DNA of 38,291 nt from an uncultured Geobacter sp. (GTDB taxonomy: Bacteria > Desulfobacterota > Desulfuromonadia > Geobacterales > CAIOGM01): NCBI GenBank assembly GCA_903857795.1, contig CAIOGM010000084.1:1-38291 (forward strand). The letters run 5' to 3'. The translations under genes were made by a program, and so were the position numbers. Positions 31,633-38,291 of the stretch are shown one piece after another. Each line of letters begins with the position of its first letter. The first letter of the stretch is position 1. The notes under the pieces were generated by a model. The model was not told where the DNA came from. It searched no databases and was given only the letters and a program-made list of their open reading frames with translations.

Positions 31633-32111
31633 TAGCGTTATCAAAGGAGCATGACCGTTTCGGCTTTGATTGTGGTGTCGCGGAGCTGAATACTTTTCTC
31701 AAGTAAACGGCACGGCAGCACGGCGACAAGGAGATATCCCGTACTTTTGTCCTGACCGACCATGGCGCTCCTGCCATCCTGGGATTTTTCACTCTTACTT
31801 TATGCGAAGTTATTGCCGAAAAACTTCCGGCCGGATACGCAAAGAAATATCCCCAACATGATCTTCCGGCCGTACGATTGGCACGTCTGGCGGTTTCTCG
31901 TAAGCAACAGGGGAAGAAATATGGTGAACTTCTGTTGACTGATGCCATACATCGCACGGTTCTGATTGCAGAACAGGCCGGTGTTATCGGCCTGTTTGTT
32001 GATGCAAAGGGTGATTCTGCCAGATCCTTTTACGAACGCTACGGTTTTGTCACACTTCTCAACCAGTCACTTCATCTGTTCCTGCCGATCGCAACAATTC
32101 GGACGCTGTAG
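31581..32111 (+). pseudogene. TacT-type GNAT toxin interrupted by one stop codon
   Basis: The frame from ATG 31581 (MSNNSYEAASGTSVPEIVAL) to TAG 32111 has 177 codons and is a full GNAT toxin, apart from TAA at codon 42 (31704-31706). Before the stop: FDCGVAELNTFLK. After it: TARQHGDKEISRTFVL, exactly where family members continue, usually with Gln at this place. The acetyl-CoA loop (RLAVSRKQQGKKYGE) and the SFYERYGF motif with its catalytic tyrosine are intact. Active relatives acetylate charged tRNA and stop translation. Here the toxin should be off unless the stop is read through. Confidence 0.88.
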
Positions 32112-32167
32112 CCTCTCCTCAAAACAACACCCCCCTGCTACTTCAGACATCGTCAACTGCCCAAAGT

Positions 32168-32965
32168 TCAGCCGTCCCGCTTGACCAGGAGTGGATCGAG
32201 GAGATGCCGGGGGTGGACATTCCCCAGGGCGGAGAGGAGGCTCTGCTTGATGAACGGGATCTCCTGCTCCAGCTCCTTGAGCAGCCCCTTGATCCGCTTG
32301 CGCTTCATGTCGGCGACCCCGCAGACCGGACAGCGACAGCAGACCACGGGGAATTTCTGCTCCCGGGCAAAGGCGATGATCTCCTCTTCGGCCACATAGA
32401 CCAGCGGTCGGATCACCGTGGTGTGACCGTTGTCGGCCAGCATCCGGGGGGCCATGGCCTTGAGGGAGCCCACATAAAATTGATTGAGAAGCAGGGTTTC
32501 CACGAAGTCGTCCCGGTGATGCCCCAGGGCGAGCTTGTTGCAGCCGAAGCGCTGGGCCAGCCCGTACAGCGTCCCCCGTTTGAGCCGGGCACAGAAGGAA
32601 CAGTATGAAGAGCCGGGGCGACGTTTCGCCTCGATAATCTGGTAATGCTCGGTGGGTTCGATATGGAACGGAACGCCGCTCTCCTGAAGATACTCCCGGA
32701 TGATGTCGGTGCGAAAACCGGGGTACCCCGAATCGATGGTGACCGCCAGCAGTTCATAGCCGATGGGCGCCCGCTTCCGGAGCAGCTGCAGCTGCTGCAG
32801 CATGGTATACGAATCCTTGCCGCCGGAGACGGCGACCATGATCCGGTCCCCCTCTTCAATCAGGTTAAAGTCGGCCACGGCGCGCCCGACGGCGCGTTTT
32901 ATCCTGTTACTGCGGTTGATTTCGCTGCGGGGCACGCTGCTCCTCCGGATCTTTTTGTGGTTCAA
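32168..32965 (-). CDS. ttcA: tRNA 2-thiocytidine synthetase TtcA
   Basis: 265 residues. The PP-loop SGGKDSYTML (about 47-56) binds ATP. The pair CSFC in SYCSFCARLKRG and the later CRCPVCG supply the cysteines of the iron-sulfur site. The enzyme puts sulfur on cytidine 32 of some tRNAs. The basic N-terminus (RSNRIKRAVGRAV) fits tRNA binding. It starts 23 bases after the L,D-transpeptidase stop, so the two are probably co-transcribed, without an evident functional link. Confidence 0.92.
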   Translation of the reverse strand: MNHKKIRRSSVPRSEINRSNRIKRAVGRAVADFNLIEEGDRIMVAVSGGKDSYTMLQQLQLLRKRAPIGYELLAVTIDSGYPGFRTDIIREYLQESGVPFHIEPTEHYQIIEAKRRPGSSYCSFCARLKRGTLYGLAQRFGCNKLALGHHRDDFVETLLLNQFYVGSLKAMAPRMLADNGHTTVIRPLVYVAEEEIIAFAREQKFPVVCCRCPVCGVADMKRKRIKGLLKELEQEIPFIKQSLLSALGNVHPRHLLDPLLVKRDG

Positions 32966-32988
32966 CTCTCAGCAAAAACCCTTCTTCG

Positions 32989-34092
32989 TCAGGGGAGAGA
33001 TCCCTGGCTTTTCGCCACCGATTCACGGCCGATCTCCTCCGGGATGCCGCTCTTCTTCTTGAGCAGGAGGGTGATCTTGTTCCAGTCGACCCTCTCCTCC
33101 ACCTTGCGCCGGGAGATCAGCTTGCGCACTTCCCCCTCAAGGTTCCCCTTGTAGAGGTCATAGACATCCCGGTTGACCTCCAGAAAGATCCTCCCGTTTG
33201 ACGAGAGCGCCAGCTTCACCGGCTGATAGACGATGATTCCCGAACTCCGTGACTCCACCGCCGGGAAGAGGAGCTCCATATGTTCGGGCATCACCCGGAT
33301 GCAGCCGTGGCTGGCGTAGGAGTTGATGGACGACGGCGCGTTGGTGCTGTGGATCACGATACCGGAGAGAGACGTCTTCAGGGCGTACTTGCCGAGAGGG
33401 TTCCCCTTCCCCGCCGGCAGCTCCTTGATCGGCTGCTTGCCATGCTGTTCCATCTCATCCTGAATCGATTGGGGGACCCTCCAGATGGGGTCTTTGCTCT
33501 TGGCGGTGATGGTGAAGCGGCCGGTGGGGGTAGACCAATTCTCATCCTCATCCGGTTTGGGCGGCTTCCCCAGCGCCACCGGATAGGCGCTCCTGACCTG
33601 GCCGTTTCGCAGGAGATAGAGAGTCCGATCCGCGATATTGACGACGATACCATCCCGCAGGGCGCTGGGGACGATCTTCCGGTTATCATAGGCGATGACC
33701 TGGCCGGGGATCAACGGTTCCTGGGGATCCAGGTTGTTGCTCTTGGCCAGACGGCGCCAGTCAACCCCGAGCCGCGCACCGACCCGTTTCAGCGCTTCCC
33801 GCTTCTTGACGGTGTAGTAGCCGCGGCTGCCGATAAAGCGCTTCATGTCGGCGGTCGGCTCTTCCACTCCGGTAAGGAGGGGCGCCGGCTCGGGGAGCGG
33901 TTCCGGTGGGACCGAACCCTGCTCCCGGAGGGGGGGGGGAGGAGGAGGCGGCTCCTGAATCGTTACAGAAGCGGGGTCCAGGGAATCGGAACCGGCGCCG
34001 GGGATGACGTGAGCCCGTGATAAAGATGCGGCGCCGGTCCCGACGATGAGGAGGGCTGGGGCCAGTATGACGAGGCGCTGAAAAAAATTCAT
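32989..34092 (-). CDS. L,D-transpeptidase with LysM domain (ErfK/YbiS family)
   Basis: 367 residues. A signal peptide or anchor (MNFFQRLVILAPALLIVGTG) leads to a Pro-rich linker, then a LysM motif (YYTVKKREALKRVGARLGVD, about 95-140) that binds peptidoglycan. The YkuD catalytic domain (about 150-300) carries the signature IHSTNAPSSINSYASHGCIRV with nucleophile Cys264. It should form 3-3 cross-links or attach proteins to the wall in the periplasm. About 65 extra residues follow the domain. It lies 180 bases after the UbiB-like gene on the same strand. Confidence 0.93.
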   Translation of the reverse strand: MNFFQRLVILAPALLIVGTGAASLSRAHVIPGAGSDSLDPASVTIQEPPPPPPPLREQGSVPPEPLPEPAPLLTGVEEPTADMKRFIGSRGYYTVKKREALKRVGARLGVDWRRLAKSNNLDPQEPLIPGQVIAYDNRKIVPSALRDGIVVNIADRTLYLLRNGQVRSAYPVALGKPPKPDEDENWSTPTGRFTITAKSKDPIWRVPQSIQDEMEQHGKQPIKELPAGKGNPLGKYALKTSLSGIVIHSTNAPSSINSYASHGCIRVMPEHMELLFPAVESRSSGIIVYQPVKLALSSNGRIFLEVNRDVYDLYKGNLEGEVRKLISRRKVEERVDWNKITLLLKKKSGIPEEIGRESVAKSQGSLP

Positions 34093-34272
34093 GGGTGTAG
34101 GTCCCGAACGGCGTACCGCTCTATCCCGAGTCGTCTGGAGTTAAAGTTTGTCATTTTCGTCCCTTCCCTCCCCGATGTCAACAGCATGTTGCTCCCCCCG
34201 GCTCCCCGTCATATCTCAGGACTCCCCCGTCACTGTTCACCGCGCCCCGGCTCCCCACCCGCTCCCCGCCGT

Positions 34273-35955
34273 TCACAACCGGCCCGAGCGGAAGATGGCC
34301 AAGACCAGCCAGAGTCCGATGATTCCGGCCACCGCATACCCCAGGAACGCCAGGAACGGGAACCCCAGGAGCTTCGGCCCCTTGTCCGAGTTGACGATAA
34401 TGGCCGACCCGACCAGCAGGGCGGCGATGATCAGCCCGGACGTCAGGCGGTTGCTGGCCTTGTCCAGCTCAGTTATGAGCCGGTCGAGCCCCCGGTGTTC
34501 CAGGTCGATCTTCATCGTCCCCCGATTGATCCGGGTGACGATCTCCTTGAGCTCACGGGGGAGGTTCCGGGAGAGCTGGAGGAGCGCCAGCAGTGAAGAG
34601 CGGAGCTCTTTCGCCACCTCCGCCGGAGCCAGCTTTTCCTTGAGGGACTCCGCGACAAAGGGACGGATGCGGGACATCATATCGAATCCAGGATCCAGGG
34701 TGCGCCCCACCCCCTCGATACCGACCAGCGCCTTGATCAGGAGCATCAGATACGGATCCAGCCGGATCCGGTAGGCGATGATGATCTCCACGAATTCGGT
34801 GAGCAGCCGCCCCACCTGCAGCTCTTTCAGGGGGAGATCACAGTAGCTGTCGATGAATTCAGCCAGCTCCCGGCGGAGAGGCTGTTTCTGGGCCGGATCG
34901 GTCACCAGCGCCCAATCGTCGAGGGCCTCCACCAAGTCGTCAGGACTCCGGTCGATGACCCCCTTGAGTAGTTGGAAGAGGAGCTGCTTCGTCTCCCCCT
35001 CCACCCGACCCACCATGCCGAAATCGATGAGGCCGATGACATTGCCAGGAAGGATGAGGATGTTCCCCGGGTGAGGATCGCCATGGAACAGCCCGTGATA
35101 GACAACCTGCCTGAGATAGGCGTCCGCTCCCCTGGCGGCGATGAGGGAGCAGTCAGCCCCGGCACCCTTAAGCGCCGCCAGGTCGGAGACCTTGATCCCC
35201 TGGAGATATTCGAGAGTCAACACCCCCGTGGAGGTCAACTCCCGGTAGACCCGGGGGAAGTGGAGGGTCACGTCCCCGGCGAAATTTTTCCGGAACTGCT
35301 CGATGGTCCTCCCCTCTCTTCCCAGGTCCATCTCCCGCCGGATGGTCCGGGCGAACTCCCGCACCACTCCCGATGGGTCGTAGGGGACGCTGGCAGGGAG
35401 GCGCCGTTCGGCCCAGGCGGCCATTCCGGAGAGAATATCAATGTCCCTCTCCACGGTCTCGACGATCCCGGGGCGCCGGACCTTAACTACCACTATCTCG
35501 CCACCATGCAGTCGAGCGCGATGGACTTGGGCGATGGAGGCCGCAGCCAGAGGTTCGGGATCAAACCAGGCATAGAGCGTCTCCATGGGCGCGCCGAGCT
35601 CCAGCTCCACCTGCTCCCTGATAGCGGAGCACGGCAGAGACGGCACACACTCCTGGAGGGAGGCAAACTCTTCGGCGAAGCTGCGGGGGATCAGGTCGGG
35701 GCGGGTGGAGAGAAGCTGTCCCAGCTTGATGAAAGTGGGGCCCAGCTCTTCAAAAGCCAGCCGGAGTCGCCGCGCCGGGTGGAGCCGCTCTACCTGCCGT
35801 TTCGTATGGCGGAAAAGACGGCGAGGCCGCAACGATGCCGGGATGTTGAAGCTTTCCAGTAGCTGGTCGAACCCGTAGGAGGCGAGGACACCGATGATGG
35901 TGCGGCTGCGCCGGATTCCCCTGAGATTGCGATTGAGCCTCACGACATTGAACAT
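34273..35955 (-). CDS. UbiB/AarF-family atypical kinase
   Basis: About 560 residues. Family motifs in order: FIKLGQLLSTRPDLIP (the KxGQ motif), AAASIAQVHRA (A-rich loop), VVKVRRPG (lysine), HGDPHPGNI (catalytic loop) and IDFGMVG (metal-binding DFG). Two C-terminal hydrophobic helices end the protein. Such proteins support quinone biosynthesis; here that would be menaquinone or another lipid pathway, by inference. ATG 35955 is preferred; a TTG at 35973 would add six residues. No quinone genes are adjacent. Confidence 0.92.
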   Translation of the reverse strand: MFNVVRLNRNLRGIRRSRTIIGVLASYGFDQLLESFNIPASLRPRRLFRHTKRQVERLHPARRLRLAFEELGPTFIKLGQLLSTRPDLIPRSFAEEFASLQECVPSLPCSAIREQVELELGAPMETLYAWFDPEPLAAASIAQVHRARLHGGEIVVVKVRRPGIVETVERDIDILSGMAAWAERRLPASVPYDPSGVVREFARTIRREMDLGREGRTIEQFRKNFAGDVTLHFPRVYRELTSTGVLTLEYLQGIKVSDLAALKGAGADCSLIAARGADAYLRQVVYHGLFHGDPHPGNILILPGNVIGLIDFGMVGRVEGETKQLLFQLLKGVIDRSPDDLVEALDDWALVTDPAQKQPLRRELAEFIDSYCDLPLKELQVGRLLTEFVEIIIAYRIRLDPYLMLLIKALVGIEGVGRTLDPGFDMMSRIRPFVAESLKEKLAPAEVAKELRSSLLALLQLSRNLPRELKEIVTRINRGTMKIDLEHRGLDRLITELDKASNRLTSGLIIAALLVGSAIIVNSDKGPKLLGFPFLAFLGYAVAGIIGLWLVLAIFRSGRL

Positions 35956-36131
35956 GGCTGTCTCTTTTGTCAAAAATTTCCGTGGAGCCGACTTTATATT
36001 AAAAATAGTTGAAGCGCAACTCTGATTGATGTTGTTGGGGGCGATGACGGAAGATGTTTGCGCCGCTTAAAGAGCCCCAACGGGTCGTCGGGGTGGGGAG
36101 TGCTCCCCATGGCGGAACAGAAAGGAGTCGA

Positions 36132-37433
36132 TCAAAGAGTTGTACGGGACGCTGCCTCGACGACGATGGCCCGAATCTCGGAGAGCCGTCGTGTCAGCTC
36201 TTCCTTGGAAAAATCCTTACACGCCACCGTCTTATCGACGGCGACCCCGTTGAGACAGGTGATCCGCAGCTTGAAGTTGGAGCCCCTCATGGAGACCTCG
36301 ATGCGGTTCATCTCGGTTGACGCCGCGCTGCTGCGCCCTCTATTCCCCTCACAGAGCAGCCACCGTTCGTTGCGGGTAAGAATTGAGTAGTTATGACGCC
36401 ACGGCAGGTTTCTCCCCCAGAGCGATGTGCCGAGCTTATGCAGGGAACGCTTCACCATCGGGGAGAGGGAGTTGAACCTCTGCAGGCGCAGCTTTCCTGT
36501 CCGGTCCAGAAAGAGTGATTGGATGAGACGGCTCCCCTTCACCGCCAACCAGTACGTAGCCGCCAGGAGAACCCCAAGGAGGAGCAGTCGCAGGGCGAGT
36601 TTTGCGGAGCCCTGCAGCGGACGGCTCGGCGCAGGGCTCTCCGGCTTCCCTTGAATCGACTCGTTCTGATAGTCACGGAAATGACGTCCAAAATACTCCC
36701 TGCGGGCGATGCCGAGGGCTTTTTGCTGCCAGACGGAATCATGCATGATCTGGGCGGCAAATTGATCCATCCGCAGGGGGTTTGACTGGCTCAGGAGTTT
36801 ATAGGCGTCATTGAGGATCGCCGTTTCAACCGAATCGCTCGCGGTTCTCCTGTACCCCGGAACCGAGAGGATCCTCTCTGCATCTTCCTTGATGGCAGGA
36901 ATGGCAGCCTTGGAAAAAGTAGAGAGGGACGGATTGATCCGGTCGATGAGCACGGTAACCGAACTTACCCCGTCGGAAAGGGTGATCTGCCCCTGACCCG
37001 GCAGGATGGTGATCGTGAACAGGCCGCTCTCCCTGAAACTCTCCACTGTCAGGTCGCGGTTGAACTTGGCGGAAAAATTCTTCTGCAAGAGCAGCGTGCC
37101 CGTACCACCATCATACGTGGATCCGGGGTAGAGTTCGTCGAGCCTCCTCCGAAACTGCGCCTGCTGCTGTACGCTGTCGCCGGGTCTGCCGACCTCGACC
37201 TCTGCCTGGATTTTCGATAACAGGGCGCGGAGTTCTCCCCCTTTTTTTTCGTACAGCGTAAAGGCCGCGTAGCTCCGCTGATAACCATCGCTAGCGCCGC
37301 GAAGAGAGGAGGAAGAGTAGGTACCTGTCGACAACAGTTCCAGGGGAGAGTTCTCCTGGAGGGGGGCGGCAAAGGCCGGGATGGAGGTCGACAGCACGAA
37401 AAAAAGAGTACAGCGGCAGGAGAGAGAGGTCAT
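36132..37433 (-). CDS. Exported membrane-anchored protein of unknown function
   Basis: 433 residues. A signal peptide (about 1-23, ending AFA) is followed by an acidic/Ser-rich extracytoplasmic region of about 250 residues. One membrane segment (LALRLLLLGVLLAATYWLAV, about 280-300) follows. A basic domain of about 130 residues ends the protein (KLRLQRFNSLSPMVKRSL onward). ATG 37433 follows AGGGTGG. I do not recognise either domain. The domain order suggests a signal crossing the membrane, but no catalytic motif is visible. Confidence 0.72.
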   Translation of the reverse strand: MTSLSCRCTLFFVLSTSIPAFAAPLQENSPLELLSTGTYSSSSLRGASDGYQRSYAAFTLYEKKGGELRALLSKIQAEVEVGRPGDSVQQQAQFRRRLDELYPGSTYDGGTGTLLLQKNFSAKFNRDLTVESFRESGLFTITILPGQGQITLSDGVSSVTVLIDRINPSLSTFSKAAIPAIKEDAERILSVPGYRRTASDSVETAILNDAYKLLSQSNPLRMDQFAAQIMHDSVWQQKALGIARREYFGRHFRDYQNESIQGKPESPAPSRPLQGSAKLALRLLLLGVLLAATYWLAVKGSRLIQSLFLDRTGKLRLQRFNSLSPMVKRSLHKLGTSLWGRNLPWRHNYSILTRNERWLLCEGNRGRSSAASTEMNRIEVSMRGSNFKLRITCLNGVAVDKTVACKDFSKEELTRRLSEIRAIVVEAASRTTL

Positions 37434-37630
37434 TGCACCACCCTTTTAGTTATATCTGGACGACAGCGCTCCTCATGAGCTTACAAACTACTATCATGGA
37501 GCACTCCCGAAATCAAGTTAGGATATAAAGTGAAAATAGCGCTGATTAGCAGACCGCATCGCCCCGCCCGCTGCACCGGCGACAGATGCTACGGGGAGGA
37601 TAGATGGGATCAGGAGGAAAGGGGGAGAGG

Positions 37631-37666
37631 CTGTCACCACGCCGCCATATCGCGGCATGGTGACAG
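37631..37666. other. Stem-loop in the 690-bp divergent region
   Basis: CTGTCACCACGCCGC (37631-37645) pairs with GCGGCATGGTGACAG (37652-37666), one mismatch, loop of 6, then TTTT. It may be a terminator on the plus strand or a remnant. The rest of 37434-38125 carries no gene I can support apart from the promoter at 37954. Confidence 0.65.
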
Positions 37667-37953
37667 TTTTGGGCACACCACAACGCGCCGTAGAGCGTCA
37701 GCAGCACTCTTTAGCCAACGACAACAGAAACCTGATCCGCATTAGGGAACCGAAGCCCACCGCCTGGAGCAGCGCTTCGTGGCGCCACTGCCCGAACGTT
37801 GGTAAATGCTATATAATAAAATTTAGTCCCATCAGCTAGTTTTCGACTGAGCACAACATTAACTGCAGCAGACTAAAGTATTTCAATTAAAATATATTTA
37901 ATAATTTAAAATACCATCGCATACCCGCTCCAAAACGGTCAGTGTCAATTATT

Positions 37954-37969
37954 TGGCACGAATCACGCA
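37954..37969 (+). promoter_or_regulatory. Sigma-54-type promoter before the response regulator
   Basis: TGGCACGAATCACGCA has a perfect -24 element and GC at -12, with GG and GC 10 bases apart. It lies 156 bases before ATG 38126, leaving a leader of about 145 bases. The -12 TT is replaced by AC, so activity is less certain. Confidence 0.6.
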
Positions 37970-38125
37970 ACAACTCTCAGCACAAAGCAGATCAAAACCT
38001 TATTCCACTCATAATTTACTTATCGGCAGGAGCGGCAAAATACTTTAGAAAAAAAATTACACCCTGACGTTTTTTTTCTCAAGCGCTCCCAACGACACCA
38101 ACCAGACCGGAAAGGATCTCCCGCC

Positions 38126-38291
38126 ATGCTAACCAAGACAGTGCTTACCAAGAGTATTCTGGTCGTCGATGATGATGCCAAATGTCGGGGGTTCCTCCAC
38201 GCCTTTCTCGCTTATAAGGGATATCGGGTCTCTCAGGCTTCTGACGCAGCCGAGGCGCTGGGGCTCATCAGCGGCACCCCCTTCGACCTGG
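38126..38291 (+). CDS. Response regulator, N-terminal part (cut by window edge)
   Basis: 55 codons are present, open to the right edge. After MLTKTVLTK comes SILVVDDDAKCRGFLHAFLAYKGYRV, the acidic pocket and first helix of a receiver domain, then ASDAAEALGLISGTPFDL leading to the phosphorylation strand. GGAAAGGATC precedes ATG 38126. The output domain is outside the window; an NtrC-type AAA+ or a diguanylate cyclase are possible. A sigma-54-type promoter lies upstream. Confidence 0.88.
   Translation, partial: MLTKTVLTKSILVVDDDAKCRGFLHAFLAYKGYRVSQASDAAEALGLISGTPFDL

Noticed and set aside
37530-37840. Transposase remnant in the divergent region
   Set aside because: Several frames give fragments, but none shows a transposase motif or terminal repeats.

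Overview
The window looks like a chromosomal segment of a Geobacter-type bacterium (Desulfuromonadia/Geobacteraceae). The grounds are a fused-use fumarate reductase/succinate dehydrogenase operon (frdCAB), many PAS-domain sensor kinases, a cluster of bacteriohemerythrins, PEP-CTERM proteins with sigma-54 promoters, and a tRNA 2-selenouridine synthase. This is inferred from gene content; no rRNA or other marker is present. Codons in the flanks are GC-rich. The stretch from about 17 to 32 kb is visibly more AT-rich and carries broken genes, so it reads as accessory DNA.

Layout. 1-6.5 kb (minus): a very large membrane PAS histidine kinase running off the left edge, a small Cys-rich protein coupled to it, and a soluble kinase fused to its own NarL-type response regulator. 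6.6-12.9 kb (plus): selU/mnmH, a GrpE-like protein, a repeat block, a short Hsp70, a 700-residue acidic helical protein of unknown function and a J-domain-like protein with a displaced HPD. Together the last four genes look like a dedicated accessory Hsp70 machine. 12.9-16.5 kb (plus): promoter, possible leader peptide, frdC-frdA-frdB and a strong terminator. 16.5-22.1 kb: two small membrane proteins and a 1341-residue secreted protein with a seven-blade YVTN propeller. 22.2-29.7 kb: two PEP-CTERM genes sharing the same promoter architecture (paired 19-bp dyads plus a -24/-12 site) and the same 3' sorting-signal/terminator module. Between them lie small secreted proteins, a MucR-like regulator, four hemerythrins, a membrane J-domain protein and a gene remnant.

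29.9-32.1 kb: a run of three tiny membrane-type proteins, a decayed secreted-protein gene, and a TacA/TacT-type toxin-antitoxin pair whose acetyltransferase toxin is interrupted by one in-frame stop codon. 32.2-37.4 kb (minus): ttcA, an L,D-transpeptidase, a UbiB/AarF kinase and an unknown membrane-anchored secreted protein. 37.4-38.3 kb: a long intergenic region with a stem-loop and a sigma-54-type promoter leading into a response-regulator gene cut by the right edge.

The best candidate for an undescribed system is the GrpE-like/Hsp70/acidic protein/J-like cluster. The best-supported regulatory finding is the shared sigma-54 and dyad promoter of the two PEP-CTERM genes.
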